Notes under the pieces: generated by a model
Seen by the model: the letters and a program-made list of their open reading frames with translations, nothing else
Database searches by the model: none
What the model was told of the DNA's origin: nothing
DNA from: Marilutibacter penaei
GTDB lineage: Bacteria; Pseudomonadota; Gammaproteobacteria; Xanthomonadales; Xanthomonadaceae
Direction: 5' to 3'
Assembly: GCF_014145395.1 (NCBI RefSeq)
Contig: NZ_JACHTE010000005.1
Span: 272,064-336,063, forward strand
DNA length: 64,000 nucleotides
Program-made: the position numbers and the translations under genes
In this document: in pieces, positions 1 through 10,892 of the stretch
Position numbering within the stretch: position 1 is the stretch's first letter
How the letters are laid out: each line of letters starts with the position of its first letter

Positions 1-858
1 GGTCGGCCGGTAGCGGAGCTTGCCTCCGACCACCTGCTGCACGGTCTCGGCCTCGCTGGCCGGGCCACCGTCGTATTCGTTCTCGCCCTCGGTCCGGAAC
101 ACGTTCAGCTCGGTATCCCAGCGCGGGTTGAAGCGGTAACCGCCACGCGCGCTGATCGAGTCGTTGCGGTAGCCGTCCAGGTCCGGATCGAAGTTGCGGG
201 TGCCGCGGTAGGCGTTGATGCCCTCGGTCTGCTCGTGCGCCAGCTGCAGCGCGTACCAGCCGCCGCGCTCGTCGTTGCCACCGCGCCCGGCCAGGCCGGC
301 ATTGGCACGCAGGGTCTCGTTGCTGCCGACGGCGACGCGCGCATTCGGCTCGAACGGGCCCTGCGGCCGGCGCGTGAAGATCTGCACGACACCACCGATC
401 GCCTCCGACCCGTACAGGCTGGAGAACGGCCCGCGCACGATCTCGATCCGCTCGATCTGTTCGACCGGGATGTCCTGCAGCGCGGCCCCGCCACTGGTCG
501 CCGAGCCGACCTTGACGCCGTCGATGAGCACCAGCACGTGGTCCGACTCGGTGCCGCGCAGGTACAGGGACGACGCCTTGCCCGGGCCGCCATTGTTGGT
601 CAGCGAGATGCCCGCGCGGCCGCGCAGCAGGTCGGGCAGCGTCGGCGGCTGCAGGCGGTCGATCTCCTCGCGGTCGATCACCGTGACCGATGCCAGGGTC
701 TCGTCCTGGGTCTGGGCGGTGCGGGTGGCGGTGACGACGACCTTGTCCAGCGACATGGCCTCTTCGTCCGGCTGCTGGGCCACGGCGGCCGGCGACAGGA
801 CGAGGGAAAGGGACGCGGCCAGTACGGCACGGCGGAACGGAACGGGACTGCGCTGCAC
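1..858 (-). CDS. btuB: TonB-dependent vitamin B12 receptor, BtuB-like (5' part; runs off the window)
   Basis: Outer-membrane receptor that imports cobalamin using TonB energy. About 286 N-terminal residues are present and the beta-barrel continues past position 1. I start it at GTG 858, preceded by an AGGAG-like site; this adds a signal peptide ending about AAVAQQ. An ATG at 756 would remove that peptide. After it come a TonB-box-like DKVVVTATR and a plug domain with TLPDLLRGRAGIS, LYLRGTESDHVLVLIDG and IEIVRGPFSSLYGSEAIGG, typical of BtuB and close relatives. The B12 substrate is supported independently by the cobalamin riboswitch 120 bases upstream. A siderophore or other corrinoid receptor is the alternative from protein sequence alone. 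Confidence 0.85.
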   Translation of the reverse strand, partial: MQRSPVPFRRAVLAASLSLVLSPAAVAQQPDEEAMSLDKVVVTATRTAQTQDETLASVTVIDREEIDRLQPPTLPDLLRGRAGISLTNNGGPGKASSLYLRGTESDHVLVLIDGVKVGSATSGGAALQDIPVEQIERIEIVRGPFSSLYGSEAIGGVVQIFTRRPQGPFEPNARVAVGSNETLRANAGLAGRGGNDERGGWYALQLAHEQTEGINAYRGTRNFDPDLDGYRNDSISARGGYRFNPRWDTELNVFRTEGENEYDGGPASEAETVQQVVGGKLRYRPT

Positions 859-980
859 GGAATGACTCCTATCACCGCGCACGCCCGCGCGGCTGTGGTT
901 TCAGGAGGCAGGCGGAGGCAGGCATCGGAACGGCGCGCAGGGCGCGGCCCGTGGCATGTCCCTCCGCATGCCGGGTCGTG

Positions 981-1204
981 CCTGGGGCCGGTCTCCGGGC
1001 TCGCGAGAAGGACGATGGATCGTCCGGGGTCCGCGCCTTCCCATGCATCAAGCACAGTGGCCGTGTACGGACCTTGTCTCGCCTACCGTTGCGGGGGCAG
1101 CTCCGGAATTGCCGGTTCGCGCGTCCACCTGCATGGACGCGCGACCCGGCGCACCGGATTCCCGTTTCAACCACCGCCCCGGTCGGGGCGGCGGTCACCT
1201 CAGG
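981..1204 (-). promoter_or_regulatory. Cobalamin (adenosylcobalamin-type) riboswitch
   Basis: On the minus strand the conserved class landmarks appear in order: GAAACGGGAATCCGGTG, then GAGCTGCCCCCGCAACGGTA (the B12-box core), then GCCACTGTGC, GGGAAGGCG, and GAGCCCGGAGACCGGCC at the 3' side. This matches the cobalamin riboswitch fold. It lies between clpB and the btuB-like gene, in the sense orientation of the latter. A TAGAAT -10 candidate sits at 1213-1218. Bases 859-980 between the aptamer and the start codon are GC-rich with short hairpins and presumably form the expression platform; no U-run terminator is obvious, so control of ribosome access is more likely. Confidence 0.93.
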
Positions 1205-1253
1205 CGGCGGGGATTCTAGCAGGGCCGCGGCGCCCCCGGGGCAACCGGACACG

Positions 1254-1286
1254 AAAAGGCCCCGGACACTCTCGGCGCCCGGGGCC
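1254..1286 (-). terminator. Rho-independent terminator after clpB
   Basis: On the minus strand GGCCCCGG and CCGGGGCC form an 8-bp stem (1258-1265 with 1279-1286), followed by TTTT (1257-1254). It begins 16 bases after the clpB stop codon. Confidence 0.8.
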
Positions 1287-1301
1287 CGTCATCGACCGCA
1301 C

Positions 1302-3887
<2,586 letters not shown>

Positions 3888-3936
3888 GTTGGAACCTCAT
3901 GGAATCAGGAGCGGCCGCAATGCCGCGATGGCACTG

Positions 3937-3965
3937 AAATGCGGTCCGCGCAGCGACGATTCAAG
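3937..3965 (-). promoter_or_regulatory. Candidate sigma-32 (heat-shock) promoter of clpB
   Basis: On the minus strand CTTGAA (3965-3960) is followed after 15 bases by CCGCATTT (3944-3937), close to the RpoH consensus CTTGAA-N(13-15)-CCCCATNT. Transcription would start about 40 bases before the clpB ATG. A second CTTGAA lies slightly upstream. Fits the known RpoH control of clpB. Confidence 0.6.
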
Positions 3966-3993
3966 CGAGGTTCAAGGATGGCGGCCCGGCCGT

Positions 3994-4770
3994 TCAGCCC
4001 GCGTGGAGGGGCCCGGGTTCGATCCAGACCAGCGAGGCCATGCGCCCGGTGCGTGCGTCGCGGCGATGCGAGAAGAAACGGTCGGCATCGCTGATCGTGC
4101 ACAGGCCACCGCCGTGGATCCGCCCGGGCGCGATCCCGGCCGCCTGCAGGCGGCGTCGCGCCAGGGCGTACAGGTCGACGTGCCAGTGATGCTCACGGGT
4201 GCTGGTGAAGGCGCTGCCGCAGGCCCAGTCGCGGGAGACGAAGGCATCGTAGACCTCGACACCGACCTCGTAGGCCGCCGGCCCTGCCGCTGGACCCAGC
4301 CAGGCCATGACCTGGTCGGCCGGCGTACGCATGGCCCCCACCGTGGCCTCGAGCACGCCGCCCGCGAGCCCGCGCCAGCCCGCGTGCGCGCCCGCGACTT
4401 CGCTCCCGTCCAGCGCGCAGAACAGGACCGGCAGGCAGTCGGCGGTCTGGATCGCCAGGACCACGCCCGGCACCCCGGTGACGGCCGCGTCGGCGCTCGG
4501 CTCGTCCGCACCTGGCGGGACATCGAATCGATGCACATGTACGCCATGCACCTGCCTCAACCAGCCCGGTTCGCCCGGCAGCGCGGCCCGCTCCTTCAGC
4601 GTGCGCCGGTTGGTCAGCGCATTTGCAGGGTCGTCGCCGCAGCGCGTGCCGAGGTTGAAGTCGTCGAAGGGCGCGGGCGACGCGCCACCACCATGGCGGA
4701 CGGTGGACAACGCGCGGACGCCCGCAGGCGCGGGCCAGTCGGCTTCGATCCAGGGCCGGGGCGCGTCCAC
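3994..4770 (-). CDS. pgeF: Peptidoglycan editing factor / multicopper polyphenol oxidase family (YfiH/PgeF)
   Basis: 258-residue cytosolic protein of the DUF152/YfiH family. Members have been described as laccases, purine nucleoside phosphorylases, and, in E. coli, as PgeF, which corrects misincorporated residues in peptidoglycan precursors. Family marks are visible: a His in the [10 protein letters not shown] segment, Cys in [12 protein letters not shown], and His in [14 protein letters not shown], which form the metal site; KSH-type ending replaced here by [13 protein letters not shown]. The start lies 1 base past the rluD stop, so the two genes are probably co-transcribed. Order bamD/rluD/pgeF/clpB is conserved in gammaproteobacteria. 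Confidence 0.93.
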   Translation of the reverse strand: MDAPRPWIEADWPAPAGVRALSTVRHGGGASPAPFDDFNLGTRCGDDPANALTNRRTLKERAALPGEPGWLRQVHGVHVHRFDVPPGADEPSADAAVTGVPGVVLAIQTADCLPVLFCALDGSEVAGAHAGWRGLAGGVLEATVGAMRTPADQVMAWLGPAAGPAAYEVGVEVYDAFVSRDWACGSAFTSTREHHWHVDLYALARRRLQAAGIAPGRIHGGGLCTISDADRFFSHRRDARTGRMASLVWIEPGPLHAG

Positions 4771-4771
4771 C

Positions 4772-5746
4772 TCAGCGCGCGGCCGCGTCCGCCGCCCGGC
4801 TGTCGTCCTGAAGGGCCGCCACCAGCGCCTGCATGTCGGCAGGGATCGGCGCGCTGCAGCGCACCGGCTCGCCGCTCACCGGATGGCGGAATTCCAGCAC
4901 CTCGGCGTGCAGCGCCTGCCGGCGGAAGCCGCGCAGCGCGTCGACCAGTTCCGGCGTCGCCCCCTTCGGCAGCTTCAGCGGTCCGCCATACATGGGGTCG
5001 CCGACGATGGGGTACTTGGCATGGGCCATGTGCACGCGGATCTGGTGGGTGCGGCCCGTCTCCAGCCGGCACTCCACCAGGGTGTGGGCGCGGAAGCGCT
5101 CGCGCAGGCGGTAGTGGGTCACCGCCTCGCGGCCGTCATCGCGCACCGCCATGCGGATGCGGTCGCGCGGGTGGCGGTCGATGGGCGCGTCCACCGTGCC
5201 TCCCGCCACCATCGCCCCCACCACGACGGCCAGGTACTGGCGGTGGACCTCGCGCGAGGACAGCTGCTCGATCAGCGCGGTGTGCGCGACCAGCGTGCGC
5301 GCCACCACCATCACCCCCGAGGTGTCCTTGTCGAGGCGATGGACGATGCCGGCACGCGGGAGCTTGTCCAGTGCCGGGTCGCGGTGCAGGAGCGCGTTCA
5401 CCAGGGTCCCTCCCGGGTTGCCCGCGCCCGGGTGCACCACCAGGCCGGCCGGCTTGTTGATGACGAAGACATGTGCGTCCTCGTACAGGACCTCCAGCGG
5501 TATGGCCTCGGGTGCCGAATGGGTCTGGACCTCCTCCACCACGGACAGGGTCACGGCTTCGCCGCCCCGGACCGGATCGCGCGGGCGAACCTCGCGTCCG
5601 TCCAGGCGCGCATCCCCGGACTTGATCCAGCCGGCCAGGCGCGAGCGCGAGTAGTCCGGGAACAGCTCGGCCAGCACCGCGTCGAAGCGGCGGCCGGCGG
5701 CGTTGTCGGGGACGGTTGCGGTCAGCAGATTGTCGGATGGCGGCAT
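4772..5746 (-). CDS. rluD: 23S rRNA pseudouridine synthase RluD
   Basis: Converts U1911, U1915 and U1917 of 23S rRNA helix 69 to pseudouridine. 324 residues: an S4-like RNA-binding domain at the N-terminus ([20 protein letters not shown]) and the RluA-family catalytic domain with [14 protein letters not shown], whose Asp is the catalytic residue, plus GRTHQIRVH. An upstream in-frame ATG (5797) exists, but AGGAGGG lies 9 bases before the ATG at 5746, so I use the latter. Divergent from bamD, with about 100 bases between the start codons. Confidence 0.95.
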   Translation of the reverse strand: MPPSDNLLTATVPDNAAGRRFDAVLAELFPDYSRSRLAGWIKSGDARLDGREVRPRDPVRGGEAVTLSVVEEVQTHSAPEAIPLEVLYEDAHVFVINKPAGLVVHPGAGNPGGTLVNALLHRDPALDKLPRAGIVHRLDKDTSGVMVVARTLVAHTALIEQLSSREVHRQYLAVVVGAMVAGGTVDAPIDRHPRDRIRMAVRDDGREAVTHYRLRERFRAHTLVECRLETGRTHQIRVHMAHAKYPIVGDPMYGGPLKLPKGATPELVDALRGFRRQALHAEVLEFRHPVSGEPVRCSAPIPADMQALVAALQDDSRAADAAAR

Positions 5747-5845
5747 GTCGGGGCCCTCCTGGGGCAGCAGCGGGGGCGATTCAGGCCCGGGGGGCACGGA
5801 CTGCTATTATCGACACTTCGTGCCCCAGGCGCCGCAGACCGACCC

Positions 5846-6709
5846 ATGACCGCAAGTTTCCGCCCCGCCCGCCCCCTGCCCCGGCTGACCGCCCTGCTGC
5901 TGGTCGCCGTGTTCGTCGCCACCGGCTGCTCCCGCTTCAAGGACAAGGACAGCGACGAGGGCCAGCCCGTGGAGGCGCTGTACGAAAAGGCGCACCAGTC
6001 GATGCAGAACGGCAACTGGTCCGGCGCCGAGGAAACCTTCCGCCGGCTGGTCGCCCAGTACCCGTACGGGCGCTACACCGAGCAGGCGTTGATGGAAACC
6101 GCCTACGCGCAATACAAGGCGGGCAAGCACGACGACGCCGTGAGCAGCGTCGACCGCTTCCTGCGCACCTACCCGACCCATCGCAACGCCCCCTACATGT
6201 ACTACCTGCGCGGGCTCGCCAATTCGAGCCGGGATGCGGTGTTCCTGCAGCGCGTCTGGCGTCTGGATGCCAGCCGTCGCGACCTGGCGGCGCCGAGGCA
6301 GGCCTACAACGACTTCCAACTGGTCGCCGAACGCTACCCGAACAGCCCCTACGCGGCGGCGGCCCAGGAAAAGATGGCGGAACTGCGCGATACCTTCGCC
6401 CGGCACGAGATGGACGTCGCGCTGTATTACCTGCGCCGCACCGCCTACGTCGCCGCCGCCAATCGCGCGAGCTACCTGCTGGAGACCTATCCGAACAGCA
6501 TCTACCACGACGACGCCATCGCCACCCTGGCACTCGCGTACGACCGGATGGGCAATGACGCACTCGCCGCGAGCGCCCGCACGCAACTTGAGCAGGCGGC
6601 GCCCGGGCACCCCTACCTGACCGACCGCAGCTGGCCGGACTACCCCAGCAACTGGCGCAAACTGAACCCGTTCGCAGGCGAGAAATCCGCGCTGGACAAC
6701 ATGGACTGA
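5846..6709 (+). CDS. bamD: Outer membrane assembly lipoprotein BamD
   Basis: Essential lipoprotein of the BAM complex, which inserts beta-barrel proteins into the outer membrane. 287 residues: signal peptide with lipobox VATGC (lipidated Cys28), then TPR-like repeats such as LYEKAHQSMQNGNWSGAEET and RRLVAQYPYGRYTEQA. Length and repeats match the family. A TATTAT sequence at 5805-5810 is a plausible -10 element. It is divergent from rluD, the standard arrangement. Confidence 0.96.
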   Translation: MTASFRPARPLPRLTALLLVAVFVATGCSRFKDKDSDEGQPVEALYEKAHQSMQNGNWSGAEETFRRLVAQYPYGRYTEQALMETAYAQYKAGKHDDAVSSVDRFLRTYPTHRNAPYMYYLRGLANSSRDAVFLQRVWRLDASRRDLAAPRQAYNDFQLVAERYPNSPYAAAAQEKMAELRDTFARHEMDVALYYLRRTAYVAAANRASYLLETYPNSIYHDDAIATLALAYDRMGNDALAASARTQLEQAAPGHPYLTDRSWPDYPSNWRKLNPFAGEKSALDNMD

Positions 6710-6733
6710 GGCCGCGACGACCGGGTCCTGGAC

Positions 6734-6762
6734 AAAAAGCCGGGGGTCACCCCGGCTTTTTT
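6734..6762. terminator. Bidirectional terminator between bamD and nadE
   Basis: A-run, stem AGCCGGGG/CCCCGGCT around a short loop, then TTTTTT. It has an A-tract on the left and a T-tract on the right, so it can end both bamD (+) and nadE (-). Confidence 0.88.
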
Positions 6763-6799
6763 CTTGCCCGTACTCCCGGCCCGGCGGGAGCCGGCGGCC

Positions 6800-8473
6800 T
6801 CAGCGCCCGTACCCGTTGGTAATGGGATAGCGACGCTCGCGGCTGAAGGCCCGGCGCGAGATCTTGGGTCCCGGGGCCGACTGGTGCCGTTTCCACTCGC
6901 TGATCCGCACCAGCCGCAGCACCTTGTCGACCGTGGCGGCGTCGTAGCCGGCGGACACGATGTCGTCGCGTGACTGCTCCTGGTCCACGTAGCGCAGCAG
7001 GATCGCGTCGAGCACGTCGTAGGGCGGCAGCGAGTCCTGGTCCTTCTGGTCGGCGCGCAGCTCCGCCGATGGCGGCCGGTCGATCACTTCCTGCGGGATC
7101 ACCATGCCCCCGTGGGGGGCGCTTCCGCCCACGGTGTTCCGCCAGCGCGAGAGCGCGTAGACCTCGGTCTTGTACAGGTCCTTGATCGGCGCGTAGCCGC
7201 CACACATGTCGCCGTAGATCGTCGCGTAGCCGACCGCATACTCGCTCTTGTTGCCGGTGGTCAGCAGCAGCCCGCCGAACTTGTTCGACAACGCCATCAG
7301 CAATGCGCCCCGGGTGCGGGATTGCAGGTTCTCCTCCGTGGTATCGACCGGCTGGCCCTCGAAGCGCTCCGCCAGGGCGTCCAGGAACCCCTGGAACGGC
7401 TTCTCGATCGGCAGGGTCAGCAACTCGACGCCCAGCGAACGGCATTGCACCTCGGCCAGGTCGTTCGACAGGTCGGCGGTATAGCGCGAGGGCATGCGCA
7501 CCGCGGTCACGTTGTCCGCGCCCAGCGCATCCACCGCGAGCGCCAGCACGACCGAGGAATCGATGCCGCCCGACAGGCCCAGCCAGACCTGGGTGAATCC
7601 GTTCTTACCGCAGTAGTCCTGCACGCCGCGGACGATCGCGCGCCAGGCCAGCGCGTCGCGGCTTTCGTCGCCGTCGTCCATCCACAGCACCGGCAGGAAG
7701 CTCCGGGTCTCGCGATTGAAGTCGACCACCAGCCACTGGTCGGTGAACGCAGCGGCGGCGGGGTGGACGCTGCCGTTGGCGTCCGCCACCACCGACGCAC
7801 CGTCGAACATCAGCGCATCCTGGCCGCCGACCACGTTCAGGTACGCCAGTGCGACGCCGGGGCCGTGGCCGCTTTCGCGGCTCTCACGGATACGACGACC
7901 GATCATCGCGTCGCGGTCGGCGTGCTTGTCGCGCTCGAACGGCGAGGCGTTGGGCACGAGCATCAGCTCGGCTCCCGCGGCCACCGCCTCGGCCATGGGC
8001 TCGGCGAACCACAGGTCCTCGCAGATCACCAGGCCGATGCGCACGCCGTCCACTTCGAACACGCAGGTTTCGCCGTCCGGATCGACGGTGAAGTACCGGC
8101 GCTCGTCGAAGACCGCGTAATTGGGCAGTTCGCGCTTGCGGTAGGTATGGGTGATGCGCCCATCGCGCAACACGCTGGCCGCGTTGTACACCACGCTGCC
8201 CGCCGCCTGCGGCCAGCCGACCACGGCGGTGATGCCGGCGACGCGCGTGGCCAGCTTCTCCAGCTCGAGGTGGCAGTCGGTCAGGAAGCCGGGACGCATC
8301 AACAGGTCCTCGGGCGGGTATCCGCTGAGGGCGAGCTCCGGGAACAGCACCACGTGGGCACCGTACTCGTCGCGCGCCTCGTTGATCATGGCGAGGATGC
8401 GTTCGGCGTTGGCGTTGACCGCACCGACCGGGAAATCGAACTGGGCCAGGGCGATTCGAAGCGTCTGGGGCAT
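6800..8473 (-). CDS. nadE: Glutamine-dependent NAD+ synthetase
   Basis: Final step of NAD synthesis: amidates nicotinate adenine dinucleotide using ammonia from glutamine. 557 residues in two domains. The N-terminal nitrilase-type amidase shows the Glu-Lys-Cys triad in VLFPELALSGYPPEDLL, YRKRELPNY and LVICEDLWF. The C-terminal synthetase carries the pyrophosphate-binding GLSGGIDSSVVLALA and the GNKSEYAVGYATIYGD segment. The start MPQTLRIALAQF matches the family; a longer in-frame ORF upstream does not look like protein. Convergent with bamD. Confidence 0.95.
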   Translation of the reverse strand: MPQTLRIALAQFDFPVGAVNANAERILAMINEARDEYGAHVVLFPELALSGYPPEDLLMRPGFLTDCHLELEKLATRVAGITAVVGWPQAAGSVVYNAASVLRDGRITHTYRKRELPNYAVFDERRYFTVDPDGETCVFEVDGVRIGLVICEDLWFAEPMAEAVAAGAELMLVPNASPFERDKHADRDAMIGRRIRESRESGHGPGVALAYLNVVGGQDALMFDGASVVADANGSVHPAAAAFTDQWLVVDFNRETRSFLPVLWMDDGDESRDALAWRAIVRGVQDYCGKNGFTQVWLGLSGGIDSSVVLALAVDALGADNVTAVRMPSRYTADLSNDLAEVQCRSLGVELLTLPIEKPFQGFLDALAERFEGQPVDTTEENLQSRTRGALLMALSNKFGGLLLTTGNKSEYAVGYATIYGDMCGGYAPIKDLYKTEVYALSRWRNTVGGSAPHGGMVIPQEVIDRPPSAELRADQKDQDSLPPYDVLDAILLRYVDQEQSRDDIVSAGYDAATVDKVLRLVRISEWKRHQSAPGPKISRRAFSRERRYPITNGYGR

Positions 8474-8570
8474 GGGGGACCATCGCTGGGGCGACCCGCC
8501 GCCGAGTGACACGGGCCACAGTGGGGATGCGCCATTGTTCCAGATGTGGCCCGACCCGGACCAGTCGGCC

Positions 8571-9224
8571 TCAGGGCGCCGTAGAGGCGAGCTGCAGGCG
8601 GAGGTCGTCGAGCGTGAGTTGCAGATGGGCGGCCAGAAGCGCGCGGACGAGCGCCGGGTCCCGTGCCAGCCAGGCGTCGAGCAGGCGCTGGTGCTCGTCG
8701 TCGGCGCGCCGGTAGCGGCCTTCCGGTTCCAGGTGCTTGTGGACATAGCGGTCCGCAAGCAGGTGAAGGCGCTCGACCAGTTGCGCGGTGACCTGGTGCC
8801 GCGTCGATTGCACCAGCAGCAGATGGAAGCCGCGGTTGCACGTCGCCAGGGCCGCCTTGTCACCCCCGTCGACGGCTTCCAGTGCGGCCAGGGCGGCCCG
8901 TGCAGCGGCGTGCTGCGCATCGTCGGCTTCGAGGCAGGCATCCGCGGCCGCGTCAGGCTCCAGCTTCAGGCGGAGCGCGAACACCTCCTCGGCCTCCAGC
9001 GCGCTTAGCGCGGGCACGAAGAAGCCCCGGTTGGGCAGCGACCGCAGCAGGCCGCTCTGCTCGAGCCGCGTCAACGCCTCGCGCAACGGGATCTTGCTGA
9101 TGCCCAGGTCCTCGGCCAGCGCTTCCTGCCGGATCGGCGCGAGGGCCGGGATCTCGCCGGACAGGATCCGCTCCCGGATCACCTCGAAGGCCTGATCGGA
9201 AAGGCTGCGACTGACGATGCTCAT
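8571..9224 (-). CDS. GntR-family transcriptional regulator (FCD/FadR subfamily)
   Basis: 217-residue regulator. The N-terminal winged helix-turn-helix reads DQAFEVIRERILSGEIP then RQEALAEDLGISKIPLREAL, a clear GntR signature. The C-terminal helical domain (about residues 75-210) has the FCD-type spaced His/Asp pattern (CNRGFHLLLVQS, DEHQRLLDAW), usually a metal-coordinated organic-acid pocket. It is divergent from the M24 peptidase gene, which makes that gene its probable target. The effector cannot be told from sequence. Confidence 0.9.
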   Translation of the reverse strand: MSIVSRSLSDQAFEVIRERILSGEIPALAPIRQEALAEDLGISKIPLREALTRLEQSGLLRSLPNRGFFVPALSALEAEEVFALRLKLEPDAAADACLEADDAQHAAARAALAALEAVDGGDKAALATCNRGFHLLLVQSTRHQVTAQLVERLHLLADRYVHKHLEPEGRYRRADDEHQRLLDAWLARDPALVRALLAAHLQLTLDDLRLQLASTAP

Positions 9225-9356
9225 CCGGCCAGTCTACCGGCCGCGCGCGCCTCGCACCCCCTGCCGAAGCGTCGTGCGCGGGCGCCGAGCATCGCGCATT
9301 GACACGCCGCCCCGCCGCTCGACGGCCGTGAGCTGCCGGAAAAGCGACGCCCCTCT

Positions 9357-9384
9357 CAAATTGTATACTGTATCTTTTATAAAT
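9357..9384. promoter_or_regulatory. Candidate operator/promoter between the GntR regulator and the M24 peptidase
   Basis: An isolated AT-rich stretch in GC-rich DNA containing AATTGTATACTGTATC. The TGTATAC core resembles the TTGTATACAA-type operators of several FCD-GntR proteins. The reverse strand reads TATACAAT, a good -10 element for the regulator gene. Site assignment is inference. Confidence 0.4.
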
Positions 9385-9442
9385 TACCCGTGTTTCCACT
9401 GTATGACGGCCGCCGAGGCCGCCTCTCCGCCGGACCGCTGCC

Positions 9443-10657
9443 ATGCCTGACCTGCCTCCCGCCCCCCTCCACGCGCGCCCCCATCGGGGACCCGATGCCG
9501 TACCCCGGAGCGGGATCCTCGGCCCCGCGCCCATCGCCCGCCCCGAATACCTGCAACGCATCGCGCACGCACGGATGCTCATGCAGCAGAACGGCATGGA
9601 CGCCTGCGTGATCCACGCCGGCGCCAACCTGCGCTACTTCAGCGGGGTGTCCTGGGGAGGGACCGAGCGCATGGTGGCGTTGCTGCTGTTCCCCCGCGGC
9701 GAGCCGGTGCTGGTGTGCCCCGAGTTCGAAGTGGGTTCGCTGCAGGGCGTGCTGCAGATCGAAACGGCGCTGTGCACGTGGCAGGAACACGAACCTCCCG
9801 CGCAGGCCGTGGCCACGCTGCTGCGCGACAACGGATGCCGTCTCGTGGCGGTCGATCCGCTGGCCCCCTGGTTCATGGTGGAGGCCCTGCAGCGTGCGAT
9901 GGGCGCGGTTCCGCTGTGCAGCGCCGCGCCCGTCACCGACATCTGCCGGATGCAAAAGTCGCCGGCCGAGCTGGCCCTGATCCAGCAGGCCATGTCGATC
10001 ACGATCGAAGTGCAGCAACAGGCCTTCGAATCCCTGCGCCCCGGCATGACCACCCGTCAGGTCCGGGCCTTCATCGACGAAACCCATCGCGCGCTTGGCG
10101 CCGACGGCGGAAGCACCTTCTGCGCGGTCCAGTTCGGCGAGGCGACCGCCTATCCGCACGGCATCGCCGGCGACCAGCAACTCCAGCGGAACGACCTGGT
10201 GCTGGTCGACACCGGGTGCCAGGTCGAGGGCTACCACTCCGACATCACGCGCACCTATGCCTTCGGCACGCCCAGTGACGAACACCGCCGACTCTGGGAC
10301 CTCGAACGCGATGCGCAGCAGGCGGCGTTCGATGCGGTCCGGGTCGGCGTGACCTGCGAAAGCATCGACAACGCCGCGCGCTCGCTGCTGACCCGCGCCG
10401 GCCTGGGGCCGGACTACCGCCTGCCCGGCCTGCCCCATCGCACGGGCCACGGCATTGGCCTGGCCATCCACGAACCGCCTTACCTGGTGCGCGGCGACCG
10501 CACGCCCTTGCAGGCGGGCATGTGCTTCAGCAACGAGCCGATGATCGTCGTCCCGCGCCGCTTCGGCATCCGCCTCGAGGACCACTTCCACGTGACCGAC
10601 ACGGGCGCGCGGTGGTTCACGCCGCCGGCCGAATCGATCGCGCGGCCCTTCGGTTGA
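9443..10657 (+). CDS. M24 family metallopeptidase (Xaa-Pro dipeptidase/aminopeptidase-like)
   Basis: 404 residues with an N-terminal creatinase-type domain (about 30-165) and a C-terminal pita-bread catalytic domain. All five metal ligands can be placed: Asp in VLVDTGC, Asp in YHSDITRTYAFG, His in HRTGHGIGLAIHEPP, Glu in CFSNEPMI, and Glu in IRLEDHFHV. Likely role is cleavage of a peptide bond before proline or of a related substrate in the cytoplasm. The first about 30 residues are Pro-rich and unusual, so the true start may be downstream, nearer RPEYLQRIAHAR. Divergent from the GntR gene, which may regulate it. Confidence 0.9.
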   Translation: MPDLPPAPLHARPHRGPDAVPRSGILGPAPIARPEYLQRIAHARMLMQQNGMDACVIHAGANLRYFSGVSWGGTERMVALLLFPRGEPVLVCPEFEVGSLQGVLQIETALCTWQEHEPPAQAVATLLRDNGCRLVAVDPLAPWFMVEALQRAMGAVPLCSAAPVTDICRMQKSPAELALIQQAMSITIEVQQQAFESLRPGMTTRQVRAFIDETHRALGADGGSTFCAVQFGEATAYPHGIAGDQQLQRNDLVLVDTGCQVEGYHSDITRTYAFGTPSDEHRRLWDLERDAQQAAFDAVRVGVTCESIDNAARSLLTRAGLGPDYRLPGLPHRTGHGIGLAIHEPPYLVRGDRTPLQAGMCFSNEPMIVVPRRFGIRLEDHFHVTDTGARWFTPPAESIARPFG

Positions 10658-10851
10658 GCACCGCGCAGCCACGCAGATGACCGGGCCGGCGGGAGCGGCG
10701 CCGGCCTTCGAAAGACCACGCCAGCGATGCGGCACCGGGCCGCCACGCGGGCCCGGGGGACCGTCCCCCGGCTGCAGGACCCCGGACCCGGACGGACAGG
10801 CAGTACGGGACCGGCCATCCATCGACATTGCGCAAGGGGGGCGTTGTCGGC

Positions 10852-10867
10852 GGCGGATACATCCGCC
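10852..10867. promoter_or_regulatory. Perfect palindrome upstream of the collagenase gene
   Basis: GGCGGAT-AC-ATCCGCC: 7-bp arms with a 2-base centre, ending 25 bases before the collagenase ATG. It could be an operator or a 5'UTR hairpin. Nothing else is recognisable in the 235-base gap 10658-10892. Confidence 0.35.
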
Positions 10868-10892
10868 TCACTCATCCAAGGGAGACACCGCA

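Noticed and set aside
4005..4035. GGGTTCGATCC-like tRNA T-loop
   Set aside because: Falls inside the pgeF coding region and no cloverleaf can be drawn.
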